Positions 34,177-42,157 of a stretch of DNA of 64,000 bases are shown here, piece by piece. Within the stretch, counting starts at the first letter, position 1. Each line of letters opens with the position of its first letter. The DNA lies in the NCBI RefSeq assembly GCF_020819595.1, contig NZ_JAJHNP010000016.1, forward strand, positions 1 to 64,000, given 5' to 3'. This DNA is from Streptomyces barringtoniae (lineage in GTDB: Bacteria; Actinomycetota; Actinomycetes; Streptomycetales; Streptomycetaceae). The notes below the pieces were generated by a model, which was given only the letters and a program-made list of their open reading frames with translations, was not told the DNA's origin and did not search any database. The position numbers were made by a program, and so were the translations under genes.

Positions 34177-35477
34177 TTCTCCAGCGTCCGCGTCATGTCG
34201 GTGGTGCCGTCGAACCCGCCGACGCCCTTGCGGGCGGCGACCAGCTTGCCGTCCTGGACCACCTGCAGGGTGACGTCGGCGTTGACCATCCGCGGGAAGC
34301 CGACCGAGGCGAGCGGGCTGGAGTAGGACCACCGCAGGGGCGGGGTGAGACCGCCGGTGGAGACCTCCATGCCGTCGTCGAGGGTGCGGCGCACGGAGTC
34401 GGCGCTCACCTCGCCGTCGCCGATCTTGTCCAGGACGGCCTTCAGCACGGTGTAGGCGATCCAGGTGGTCTGCACTCCGGCGTCCGCGGGGTCGATGCGG
34501 GTGTCGCCGAAGGCCTCCTCGTTGATCACCTTCTTCATCGGGTCCCACCGCGAGTCCGACGCCGGCGGATACCAGCCGGTGATGTACGCCCCCTCGTACG
34601 CCCCGCCGGTGGCGTTGATCACGGTCTGGTCGACGCTGCCGAGCACGGTCGCGAGCCGTACCGGGGGGAAGCTCCCGCGGTCCCGTCGGAAGGAGTCCAG
34701 GAAGGTGTCGGTGCGGTCCCCGAGCGCGGGGACCACGCAGCCCTTGCGGGCGGGGTCCTTGGAGGCGTACCGCAGCGCCTGGTCGGCCTGGTCGCCGTAC
34801 TCGGTGGCGTCCTCCGCGGCGAGCTGGTCGCCCGCCTTGCTGTGCCGGCCCGCCCGCAGACCGGAGTCGAGCAGCACCGGCAGCTCGTCGCCGGCGATGC
34901 TGTCGGGGCGGACCAGCGCGATGTTGCCGCAGGCGGCCGCGAGGGCCTTGCCGAGACCGGCGAGCAGGGCGGGCTGGCCGCCGTTGACCGGGTAGGACAT
35001 CTGGCCGGTGAACTCGTCGTTGGTGACGCCGTAGCCGCCTATGTAGGGGATGCCGGCGCCTTCCAGCGGGGCGGAGTAGGAGTCGGTGAACTGGCTGTAG
35101 GAGCCGACGACCGCGACCACGTCCTCGTCGGCCGCGTACCGGGCGCACTTCGCGGCGCCCACGCTGTCGTTGTGGTCGTTGCAGGTCAGGACCTTCAGCT
35201 TGCGGCCGTTGATGCCGCCGTGCGCGTTGATCCACTTGGCGTAGGCGAGGGCCATCGCGGGCATGCCCGGCTTGTTGGTGGCGTCGGTGTCCTGCGGCGC
35301 CCAGGTCATGACCTTGATCGGGTCATCCCCGGAGCCCCCCGTGGCACCGGGGATGACCCCGCATCCGGTGGTGAGCGACGCACAGAGGGCCACGGCACCC
35401 ACGGTCAGCGCGGTGGCTCTGCCGGGGCGGAAGGACGAATGGAGGAAAGTACTAAAAGTGCGTCGCCTGCCGGTCAT
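34161..35477 (-). CDS. lipoprotein, branched-chain amino-acid-type solute-binding protein
   Basis: A 438-residue extracellular lipoprotein of the type 1 periplasmic binding fold (LivJ/Peripla_BP_6). The signal peptide has a basic start (MTGRRR), a hydrophobic stretch and lipobox LTTGC with Cys39. The mature protein has KVMTWAPQDTDATN, INGRKLKVLTCNDHND, VVAVVGSYSQFTDSY and YITGWYPPASD. No permease or ATPase is adjacent, so it is an orphan binding protein. The start is ATG 35477, 43 codons inside the longest frame, because the signal peptide begins there. Confidence 0.87.
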   Translation of the reverse strand: MTGRRRTFSTFLHSSFRPGRATALTVGAVALCASLTTGCGVIPGATGGSGDDPIKVMTWAPQDTDATNKPGMPAMALAYAKWINAHGGINGRKLKVLTCNDHNDSVGAAKCARYAADEDVVAVVGSYSQFTDSYSAPLEGAGIPYIGGYGVTNDEFTGQMSYPVNGGQPALLAGLGKALAAACGNIALVRPDSIAGDELPVLLDSGLRAGRHSKAGDQLAAEDATEYGDQADQALRYASKDPARKGCVVPALGDRTDTFLDSFRRDRGSFPPVRLATVLGSVDQTVINATGGAYEGAYITGWYPPASDSRWDPMKKVINEEAFGDTRIDPADAGVQTTWIAYTVLKAVLDKIGDGEVSADSVRRTLDDGMEVSTGGLTPPLRWSYSSPLASVGFPRMVNADVTLQVVQDGKLVAARKGVGGFDGTTDMTRTLENADVQ

Positions 35478-35594
35478 GTGCACACACGATTCCCTCACAC
35501 GACGAACCGGCGAGTGACCCTGAGTCAACGAGGGGTGACATCGAGGTGAATTAGAGGGGCCGGTGAGGCCGGTGTGACGGGGAACGTACGATCG

Positions 35595-36095
35595 ATGACC
35601 GTGCAAGGTTCGGAGAACTCTTCCCGTCGTGGCCGTCGCTCCTCCACCATGGGCGGCATGCCCCTAAGCGACATGCCGTGGTGGCGCTGGCGCAGCAATG
35701 TGCGCTCGGCGCTGCACATGCTCTCCGACCAGGCGTTCCAGCGGGACGTCTGGCTGGCCGGCGTGGACGGTTACGGCGACGTCACGGACGCCGTCTACCG
35801 GCTGGTGGAGGACACCTGGCTGGACAACTGGTCCGCGGAGAAGTACGTCGGCACGATATTCCGGGACTCGCAGGAGGCGGCGCTCGTGGACACCGCCGTG
35901 CTGCGGGTGCTGCGGATCATGCACCAGGTCGGCCCGGACGCGCCGGTCGCCGCCTATGTCGACCACCAGGGGTGGCCGGAGGCGGTGCGGGCGGCACGGG
36001 ACGCGCACGTCCGGATGGCGGCGAGTGACGGGGAGGACCCGGACACGCCGCCGAAGAGCCTGGAAGTGCTGCGGATCCTGACCCGGACCGCGTAG
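35595..36095 (+). CDS. conserved hypothetical protein
   Basis: A 166-residue soluble protein. After a polar Ser/Arg-rich start it reads MPWWRWRSNVRSALHMLSDQ, then a helical stretch (TWLDNWSAEKYVGTIFRDSQEAALVD) and VLRVLRIMHQVGPDAPVAAY. Composition is that of an all-alpha domain. I do not recognise the family beyond 'conserved in Streptomyces'. ATG 35595 is chosen; ATG 35574 and an internal ATG 35649 are alternatives. It is divergent from the solute-binding protein, and an inverted repeat follows before purU. Confidence 0.65.
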   Translation: MTVQGSENSSRRGRRSSTMGGMPLSDMPWWRWRSNVRSALHMLSDQAFQRDVWLAGVDGYGDVTDAVYRLVEDTWLDNWSAEKYVGTIFRDSQEAALVDTAVLRVLRIMHQVGPDAPVAAYVDHQGWPEAVRAARDAHVRMAASDGEDPDTPPKSLEVLRILTRTA

Positions 36096-36097
36096 AC

Positions 36098-36114
36098 GTC
36101 CCGCACTGCGGGAC
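36098..36114. promoter_or_regulatory. inverted repeat GTCCCGCA-C-TGCGGGAC before purU
   Basis: Perfect 8-bp arms around one base, 3 bp after the preceding stop and 41 bp before the purU ATG. It could be an operator or a small terminator. Confidence 0.4.
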
Positions 36115-36155
36115 AAACGCCCACGGCGCGCGGCCGACGTGAGAACCTGTAGTGC

Positions 36156-37037
36156 ATGAATCAGCAGTCCGCGCCCGCCGCCGCCCCGGCCGACCAGTAC
36201 GTCCTCACCCTCTCCTGCCCGGACAAGAAGGGCATCGTGCACGCCGTGTCGAGCTACCTCTTCATGACCGGCTGCAACATCGAGGACAGCCAGCAGTTCG
36301 GCGACCACGACACGGGTCTGTTCTTCATGCGCGTCCACTTCTCGGCCGACGCGCCGGTGACGGTGGAGAAGCTGCGGGCGAGCTTCGCGGCGGTCGGTGA
36401 CTCCTTCCACATGGACTGGCAGATCAACCGGGCCGACGAGAAGATGCGGATCCTGCTCATGGTCAGCAAGTTCGGGCACTGCCTGAACGACCTGCTCTTC
36501 CGGGCCCGGATCGGGGCGCTGCCGGTGGAGATCGTGGGCGTGGTCTCGAACCACACCGACTTCGAGGAGCTGGTCGGCTCCTACAACATCCCCTTCCACC
36601 ACATTCCGGTGACGAAGGACTCGAAGTCGCAGGCCGAGGCGAAGCTGCTGGAGATCGTGCGCGAGGAGGACGTCGAACTGGTCGTCCTCGCCCGCTACAT
36701 GCAGGTCATTTCGGACGACCTGTGCAAGCAGCTCAGCGGCCGGATCATCAACATCCACCACTCCTTCCTGCCGAGCTTCAAGGGCGCCAAGCCGTATCAC
36801 CAGGCGCACGCGCGGGGTGTGAAGCTGATCGGGGCGACGGCGCACTATGTCACCGCCGACCTGGACGAGGGCCCGATCATCGAGCAGGAGGTCGAGCGGG
36901 TCGGTCACGGTGTGACGCCGGATCAGCTCGTTGCCGTGGGCCGCGATGTGGAGTGCCAGGCGCTGGCGCGGGCGGTGAAGTGGCATGCGGAGCGGAGAAT
37001 TCTGCTCAACGGGCGCCGTACGGTGGTGTTCGCCTAG
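36156..37037 (+). CDS. purU: formyltetrahydrofolate deformylase
   Basis: A 293-residue PurU, hydrolysing 10-formyl-THF to formate and THF. The N-terminal ACT domain (VLTLSCPDKKGIVHAVSSYL, about 10-85) senses amino acids; the formyltransferase-type domain has VVSNHTDFEELV, INIHHSFLPSFKGAKPYHQA with the catalytic Asn-His pair, and TADLDEGPIIEQ with the catalytic aspartate. It is the usual length for the family. It supplies formate and balances the folate one-carbon pool. It stands alone, with no purine genes adjacent. Confidence 0.95.
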   Translation: MNQQSAPAAAPADQYVLTLSCPDKKGIVHAVSSYLFMTGCNIEDSQQFGDHDTGLFFMRVHFSADAPVTVEKLRASFAAVGDSFHMDWQINRADEKMRILLMVSKFGHCLNDLLFRARIGALPVEIVGVVSNHTDFEELVGSYNIPFHHIPVTKDSKSQAEAKLLEIVREEDVELVVLARYMQVISDDLCKQLSGRIINIHHSFLPSFKGAKPYHQAHARGVKLIGATAHYVTADLDEGPIIEQEVERVGHGVTPDQLVAVGRDVECQALARAVKWHAERRILLNGRRTVVFA

Positions 37038-37039
37038 GA

Positions 37040-37120
37040 GCTCGGGGGCCTTGCGGCGTTCGGTGGCTGCGCGACAGGCTACAACGCACCCGCAGCCGCC
37101 CACGCAACCGCGACCCACCC
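37040..37120. repeat. copy of the dispersed intergenic repeat
   Basis: GGCTGCGCGACAGGCTACAA followed by CGCACCCGCAGCCGCCC matches the tail of the common Streptomyces repeat ('gcgcgacaagccacaacgca'), lying between convergent purU and the anti-sigma gene. Confidence 0.6.
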
Positions 37121-38521
37121 CTACAGCCGGCTCAACCCCGCCGTCGCGAACAGCACGTCCCTGATCGCCTCCCGGTCGCCGACCTGCCCCACCGTCGCCT
37201 CCGCCGGAGGAATGCGGCCGGCGGCCAGGCGACAGAACTCCACGCCGTCCAGCGCCACGTGGGCCACCTCGAGGTCCGCCGAGCCCACCGCCGCCGGTGA
37301 GTCCAGCGGGATCAGCCACTCGCCGCCCGCCGCGCCCTCGATCTCCAGCCGCAGGCTGCGGCCGGGCTCGCCGGCGAGGCCGAGGTGGCGGCCGCGGGCG
37401 GGGGAGGCCAGGCCGGTCTGCCGGCGCCGGGTCAGCGCGGTGGGGAGCATCCGGGCCGCGAGGTCGATCATCCTGTTCAGATGGCGCGGCGCGGGCGGCT
37501 GGTACGGGTAGTCCACCGCCTCGGCGATGTCCTCGGCGTGCACCCAGCACTCGAAGGCCCGGTCCAGCATCGCGTCGTGCAGCGGCAGCTCGAAATCGCC
37601 GTACGACACCGCCAGCCCGCCCGCGTGCCCGCCGGTGAAGGCCACCGTCCGCACCAGGCCGTGGCTCTGCTCCCGCCAGGGCCCCCGCACCGAGCGGGTC
37701 GGCGGGAAGTGGGAGTTCCGCCAGAACGCCTCGGTTCGCCCCTCCGGGCCCACCGCCTGCTGCCCGGCTGCGCCGGCGACCTCGGCCAGCGGGTCCTCCA
37801 GGCCGAGCCCGAGGGCGATCAGCCCGTCCACGGACAGCAGGTGCGCGATCACCCCGGCCACGGTCGTACGACGGCTCTGCGCCGCGTCGGCCTCGAACCA
37901 CCGCAGCCGCACCGGCGCGTGCCACTCCGCGTCCCCGAAGTCCTGCAGCAGGGCGTCCAGGCGAGCGGTCTCGGCGTCGTACGGCGCCGCCCACTCGGGG
38001 ACCGGGATGCGCGGCGGGCGGCGTTCCAGGCAGCTCGCCAGGACGCGGGCCCGCAGTCCGGGGTCCAGGTCGAGGCTCTCGGGCTGGTGCAGCAGGCCGA
38101 CCGCCTCGCGCAGCCGGCGGGCCTCGTCGGCGCAGCTTCCGCAGGAGCCCAGGTGGTCCTCGACGGCGGCGGTCTCCGCCGCCGAGCAGGCGGCCAGCGC
38201 CCAGGCGCCGAGGAGCGATTTCAGGACGTCGTGCGGCAGGTCGAGCGGCACGGGTGCGAGGTCCCCCGGATCGGCGAGGTCGGGCAGCGCGCGCCCGCCG
38301 TCCTCGACGGAGGCGCGGGGCGTGGGTATGCGCGCCGGGCGGTCCGGCTCGGGCCCGCCGGCCTGGCGCGGGTCCTGCCCCGAGCCGCCGCCGGCGCCCT
38401 TGCCGGTGTGGCCGTTCTCACCCCGGTCGCCGCCGTCCTCGTACGGCGGCCCCGCGCGCTGCTCCTCGTCTCCGGGCCCCTCGTGCTCGTCGGCCGCCCC
38501 GAACCCTTCCGCTCCGCTCAC
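37121..38521 (-). CDS. zinc anti-sigma factor fused to an MDMPI-like domain
   Basis: A 466-residue likely partner of the sigma factor upstream. About 95 disordered residues come first, then a zf-HC2/ZAS domain with His123, Cys127 and Cys130 (DHLGSCGSCADEARRL). A C-terminal region from about 190 onward resembles the mycothiol-dependent maleylpyruvate isomerase N-terminal domain (TTVAGVIAHLLSVDGLIALG, FECWVHAEDIAEAVDYP) plus a C-terminal domain. The combination suggests control by zinc/thiol redox state (inference). GTG 38521 overlaps the sigma-factor stop, the normal coupling of sigma and anti-sigma genes. No membrane helix is seen. Confidence 0.8.
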   Translation of the reverse strand: MSGAEGFGAADEHEGPGDEEQRAGPPYEDGGDRGENGHTGKGAGGGSGQDPRQAGGPEPDRPARIPTPRASVEDGGRALPDLADPGDLAPVPLDLPHDVLKSLLGAWALAACSAAETAAVEDHLGSCGSCADEARRLREAVGLLHQPESLDLDPGLRARVLASCLERRPPRIPVPEWAAPYDAETARLDALLQDFGDAEWHAPVRLRWFEADAAQSRRTTVAGVIAHLLSVDGLIALGLGLEDPLAEVAGAAGQQAVGPEGRTEAFWRNSHFPPTRSVRGPWREQSHGLVRTVAFTGGHAGGLAVSYGDFELPLHDAMLDRAFECWVHAEDIAEAVDYPYQPPAPRHLNRMIDLAARMLPTALTRRRQTGLASPARGRHLGLAGEPGRSLRLEIEGAAGGEWLIPLDSPAAVGSADLEVAHVALDGVEFCRLAAGRIPPAEATVGQVGDREAIRDVLFATAGLSRL

Positions 38522-39090
38522 ACCGCACCCCCGGCTCCCGGTGGTGTCCCGGCGTCATGGGCGGTGGAGAGCAGTTGCAGGCCGAGGCGGAGCCGGCGGC
38601 GGGCCTCGTCCTCGGTGACGCCGAGGTCGACGGCGGTCTGGCGGTAGTCGCGGCGCTGGAAGTAGGCCAGGTCGAGGGCGGCGCGCAGCGGGGCGGGCAT
38701 GGAGTGGACGATGTAGTCGGCGCGGGCGGCGACCGAGGCACGGCGCACCCTGCGCTCCAGTTCGGCCAGGGAGCCGCCGCTGCCCTGCGGCAGTGCGGCT
38801 GCCTCGCTGTCGCGCAGCCGCTGCACGGCGAGCCGGTGGGTGACCCCGGCCACCCAGGTGCGCAGCGGGCCCTTCTTGGGGTCGTAGGTCTCGGGGTGTT
38901 CCCAGAGGTGGGCGAAGACCTCGCGGGTGAGGGTGTCGGCGGCCTTCTCGTCGCCGAGGACGCGGTGGGCGAGGCCGTGTACGAGCGAGGCGAAGCGGTC
39001 GTACAGCTCGCCCAGGGCGGCCGCCTCACCTCGGGCGAGCCGCTGCTGCATCTTGCGGTCCCAGCGGGGTGGTACGTCCTTCGTGGCCAT
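38518..39090 (-). CDS. ECF-type RNA polymerase sigma factor
   Basis: A 190-residue group 4 sigma factor. Region 2 covers ALGELYDRFASLVHGLAHRVLG through DTLTREVFAHLWEHPETYDP, with GPLRTWVAGVTHRLAVQRLR. Region 4 has LRAALDLAYFQRRDYRQTAVDLG...EARRRLRLGLQLL. ATG 39090 is chosen; a longer open frame upstream is not sigma-like. It is translationally coupled to the ZAS-MDMPI protein. The YFQRRDY helix is a typical region-4 promoter-reading segment. Its regulon cannot be deduced here. Confidence 0.88.
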   Translation of the reverse strand: MATKDVPPRWDRKMQQRLARGEAAALGELYDRFASLVHGLAHRVLGDEKAADTLTREVFAHLWEHPETYDPKKGPLRTWVAGVTHRLAVQRLRDSEAAALPQGSGGSLAELERRVRRASVAARADYIVHSMPAPLRAALDLAYFQRRDYRQTAVDLGVTEDEARRRLRLGLQLLSTAHDAGTPPGAGGAV

Positions 39091-39433
39091 GCGGTCCCCT
39101 CCCCTCACCCGTGTCCGGCCCGTCCAGCCTGTCTGCACCGTCTTCCCGAATGTAGTCGGCACGTCTGACGGTGCACGCCCCTTTGTGTCAACGCGCGCCC
39201 CCGGAAGGACTGCAGGTGATAGTGCCCTCTTCACATAACCCTCACACAAGGCGTGTGCATCTCTGATCGAACAGGATCGATAGTGACCGAAACAAGCCCC
39301 TTGTCGATCACGTCTAGTTTGTGGCTCCACGTTTCAGGGAACGGCCGCTGGGCAGCCGCGCGGAAGGCAAGCGTAGGAACTGCTTCCGTTTCCGGGCGGT
39401 TCCGGGAGTTCCGGCGAGCGGAGGGGCAGGGAC
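39091..39433. other. divergent intergenic region between sigma factor and STAS gene
   Basis: 342 bp without a credible gene. A possible stress-sigma promoter for the STAS gene is GTTT at 39317 and GGGAAC at 39337 with 16 bp between, close to the sigma-B-type GNNT-N14-16-GGGTAC pattern. No clear promoter was found for the sigma factor on the minus strand. Confidence 0.25.
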
Positions 39434-39808
39434 GTGGCATTCAAGGTGACCGGCGCCGAACAGGGCGATTGGTCCGTGCTCCGGGTGTCCGGGGAACTGG
39501 ACCTGATGACCTCGCCGATATTGCGTCAACGTGTGCACGACGTCGTCGCCGAGGGCCACCACAGCCTCGTCGTGGACCTCTCCGACGTGTTCTTCTGCGA
39601 CTCCAGCGGGGTCGGCGTCCTCGTCGCCGCCCGCAGACTGATCCGCTCCTGTCAGGGCCGGCTCCGGCTCATCCTGCCCGACCGGGGCGCCGACGACGGC
39701 TCGCACGTCAACCGGGTCCTCGGCGCGCTCGGCGTGCGCCGGCTCTTCGACGTCCGCCCCGACCTCGAGACCGCGACGACGGACGAGGCGGGCCCGCTCT
39801 CGGCCTGA
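39434..39808 (+). CDS. STAS-domain anti-sigma factor antagonist
   Basis: A 124-residue SpoIIAA/BldG-like protein. LRVSGELDLMTSPILRQRV and VVDLSDVFFCDSSGVGVLV carry the phosphoacceptor serine (Ser57 or Ser58), followed by the usual ALGVRRLFDVRPDLE. In its unphosphorylated form it would bind and sequester an anti-sigma kinase; the HATPase at 46404 is one possible partner, as are others elsewhere. GTG 39434 is preceded by a GGGGCAGGGAC stretch. It is divergent from the ECF sigma pair, but STAS proteins do not normally act on ZAS anti-sigma factors. Confidence 0.88.
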   Translation: MAFKVTGAEQGDWSVLRVSGELDLMTSPILRQRVHDVVAEGHHSLVVDLSDVFFCDSSGVGVLVAARRLIRSCQGRLRLILPDRGADDGSHVNRVLGALGVRRLFDVRPDLETATTDEAGPLSA

Positions 39809-39993
39809 CGTCCCGCCCGTGCCGCCCCTTCGCTGCGACATGGCCACACTGTTGTCGCAGAATTCCCCCGGTCTTGGCACAACCACCGGATTTCCGCCAT
39901 CCGACGGCCACCCGCGTCGTACGCTCCGTGCCAGGTCACCATCGCACCCGTAGGACGACTCGAACGACGCATACGTAAGGCGGCCCGAAAGAC

Positions 39994-40506
39994 ATGGTCA
40001 GCACCGACTACGAGCGCAGGATCGCAGCCCGGTTCGCCACCTTCGACCAGGACGGCAACGGCTGGATCGACCGCGAGGACTTCAGCGCGGCGGCCAAGGC
40101 GCTCCTCGCCGAGTTCGCCGTGCCCGCACGCTCCGACAAGGGGCAGGCGCTGTACGCCGGCGCGGAGGCGTTCTGGCAGGGCATGGCCGGCATCGCCGAC
40201 CGGGACGGCGACCAGCGCATCACCCGCGAGGAGTTCGTCACCGGCGCGGTCAAGCGCCTGCGCGACAACCCCGAACGCTTCGCCGAGATCGCCCGCCCCT
40301 TCCTGCACGCGGCGCTGGCGGTGGCCGACACGGACGCCGACGGCCGCCTCACGGTCGCCGACACCACCCGCGTCCTGCGCGTCCTCCATGTCCCGGCCGA
40401 GCTCGCCGACACCGTCGCCCACGCCCTCGACACCGACTCCGACGGCACCATCGCCGAACCGGACATCGTCCCGGCGTTCGCCCGGTACTTCACGGTCGCG
40501 GAGTGA
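39994..40506 (+). CDS. EF-hand calcium-binding protein
   Basis: A 170-residue acidic cytosolic protein with four EF-hand loops: FDQDGNGWIDREDF near residue 12, DRDGDQRITREEF near 68, DTDADGRLTVADT near 112 and DTDSDGTIAEPDI near 146. All four keep the D-x-D-x-D/N pattern, with a Glu or Asp near position 12. It resembles the sarcoplasmic calcium-binding-protein type known in Streptomyces, probably a calcium buffer or sensor in aerial growth. ATG 39994 is the only sensible start. Confidence 0.92.
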   Translation: MVSTDYERRIAARFATFDQDGNGWIDREDFSAAAKALLAEFAVPARSDKGQALYAGAEAFWQGMAGIADRDGDQRITREEFVTGAVKRLRDNPERFAEIARPFLHAALAVADTDADGRLTVADTTRVLRVLHVPAELADTVAHALDTDSDGTIAEPDIVPAFARYFTVAE

Positions 40507-40514
40507 CGCGCGCA

Positions 40515-40529
40515 CCGGGCGGTGCCCGG
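40515..40529. terminator. GC hairpin between convergent EF-hand and ligase genes
   Basis: CCGGGC and GCCCGG pair around GGT, 9 bp after the EF-hand stop. It has no T-run. Confidence 0.35.
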
Positions 40530-40550
40530 CCGTCACCGTCCCGGTCGTGA

Positions 40551-42071
40551 TCAGCCGGACAGTGACGCCGGCCGGCCGGTGAACCGCTCCCGCAGCTTGT
40601 ACTTCAGCACCTTCCGCAGGGTGTCGTTGCGAGGCAGCGCCTCCACGACCTCCAGCCGCTCCGGCAGCTTGTGCACGGACAGGCCCGAGGAGCGCAGGTA
40701 GGAGACGACCTCCGGCAAGGTCAACTCGGCTGCGCCCGGCGGCTGTTCGACGACCGCGCAGACCAGCTCGCCCCGTTCCGTGTCCGGCAGGCCGATCACC
40801 GCCGCGTCCGCCACCGAGGGGTGTGCGGCGAGGAGGTCCTCGATCTCCCTGGCCGAGATGTTCTCGCCCTTGCGGATGATCACGTCCTTCAGGCGGCCGG
40901 TGAGGACGAGATGGCCGGAGTCGGTGACATGGCCCAGGTCGCCGGTGCGCAGGAAGCCGTCGGGGTCGAAGGCGGCGGCCGTCTGGGCGGGGTCCAGATA
41001 GCCCTGGCAGACGGCCTCGCCGCGCAGCCGTATCTCGCCGTCGACGACCCGGATCTCCATGCCGGCCGGCGGACGGCCCTCGGTCGCGGCCAGGTTCTGC
41101 GGGGTGTCCCCGGGGTCGCCCATGGTGATCATCGGGACCTCGGTCATGCCGTAGCCGTGGGTGAGCTGGACGCCCATCTCGCGGACCACGGCGTGGTACA
41201 GCTCGGGGGGCCTGGGCGCGCCGCCGCCCGCGAGCAGGCGCAGGGTCGGGATCAGCTTCTCGTCCGGCTGCCTGCGCTGCTCGGCGAGGAAGAGGGAGTA
41301 GAAGGCCGTGGAGCCGCCGGCCACCGTCACCTTGTGCCGCCGGTACTCCGCCAGCGCCTCCGGCAGCGCGAAGTGCTCGAACATCACCGCCGGAAAGCCG
41401 TACAGCAGCAGCATCACCAGGTAGTCGGGGCCACCTATGTGGGCGTACGGGAAGGCGATCGAACCGACGTCGTCCGGCGTCAGGCGCAGGGCGTGGGCGA
41501 GGCAGGAGCCGCCGGCGATCAGGGAGCGGTCGGTGTGCAGCACGCCCTTGGGGTCGGAGGTGGTGCCGGAGGTCCAGTAGATCCAGCGGACCGAGGTGCC
41601 CTCGGCGGGCGGGGCGGGGAGCGCCGCCGGGTCGCCCTCGGGGAGGGCGTCGTACGCCTCGAAGACCCCCTTCGCGCCGAGCCGCCGCGCCATCTCCGTG
41701 TGGTCGTGGCCCCGCCACACACCAGGGACCGCGAAGAACTCCGCCTTCGACTCGCGCAGCGCGAAGCCGACCTCCCGGTCCCGGTAGAAGGGGATCACCG
41801 GGGACTGTACGGCGCCCAGGCGGGCCAGGGCGAAGGACAGTACGGCGGTCTCGACACGGGTGGGCAGCTGCCAGGCGACCACCGTGCCGGGCCGCACGCC
41901 CATGTCGTACAGGCCCGCCGCCACCCGCTCGGCACGCGCGCGCAGTCCGCCGAAGGTCAGCCGGCTCTTGCCCTGGAGGAGGGCGGGGCGGTCGGGGGTG
42001 AGATCGGCACGGCGGGCGACCAGGTCCCACAGCGTGCGGGAGGAACTCAGGGAGTGCGGGGTGTCGTTCAC
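40551..42071 (-). CDS. AMP-forming acyl-CoA ligase (cyclohexanecarboxylate-CoA ligase-like)
   Basis: A 506-residue adenylating enzyme activating a carboxylic acid. The P-loop is YWTSGTTSDPKGVLHT near residue 172; LTHGYGMTEVPMI follows, then LRTGDLGHVTDSG. In the C-terminal lysine region PRNDTLRKVLKYKLRE, the lysine is preceded by Leu-Arg rather than the usual Thr-Gly/Ala-Gly. The start is GTG 42071 with AAGGAGGG upstream. Two CTGACG-type operators lie directly upstream, shared with the divergent amidohydrolase. It is probably the entry step of the pathway encoded at 42-61 kb. Confidence 0.88.
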   Translation of the reverse strand: MNDTPHSLSSSRTLWDLVARRADLTPDRPALLQGKSRLTFGGLRARAERVAAGLYDMGVRPGTVVAWQLPTRVETAVLSFALARLGAVQSPVIPFYRDREVGFALRESKAEFFAVPGVWRGHDHTEMARRLGAKGVFEAYDALPEGDPAALPAPPAEGTSVRWIYWTSGTTSDPKGVLHTDRSLIAGGSCLAHALRLTPDDVGSIAFPYAHIGGPDYLVMLLLYGFPAVMFEHFALPEALAEYRRHKVTVAGGSTAFYSLFLAEQRRQPDEKLIPTLRLLAGGGAPRPPELYHAVVREMGVQLTHGYGMTEVPMITMGDPGDTPQNLAATEGRPPAGMEIRVVDGEIRLRGEAVCQGYLDPAQTAAAFDPDGFLRTGDLGHVTDSGHLVLTGRLKDVIIRKGENISAREIEDLLAAHPSVADAAVIGLPDTERGELVCAVVEQPPGAAELTLPEVVSYLRSSGLSVHKLPERLEVVEALPRNDTLRKVLKYKLRERFTGRPASLSG

Positions 42072-42088
42072 GTTGGCCCCCTCCTTGG

Positions 42089-42103
42089 CTGACGGCTCGT
42101 CAG
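42089..42103. promoter_or_regulatory. operator copy 1, CTGACG-GCT-CGTCAG
   Basis: Perfect 6-bp arms with 3-bp spacer, just upstream of the ribosome-binding site of the minus-strand ligase. First of seven copies of the motif in the catabolic region; its centre is 27 bp from copy 2. Confidence 0.75.
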
Positions 42104-42113
42104 GTAGCATGCT

Positions 42114-42132
42114 ATCTGACGGACCATCAGAT
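42114..42132. promoter_or_regulatory. operator copy 2, ATCTGACG-GAC-CATCAGAT
   Basis: 8-bp arms with one mismatch and 3-bp spacer, 25 bp before the amidohydrolase ATG. Together with copy 1 it would control both divergent genes. Confidence 0.75.
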
Positions 42133-42157
42133 AAGTACCGTCCGGCGGAGGGGACCC

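Noticed and set aside
39161..39175. Eighth regulon operator upstream of the ECF sigma factor (TCTGACGG)
   Set aside because: Only a half-site; the second arm is missing.
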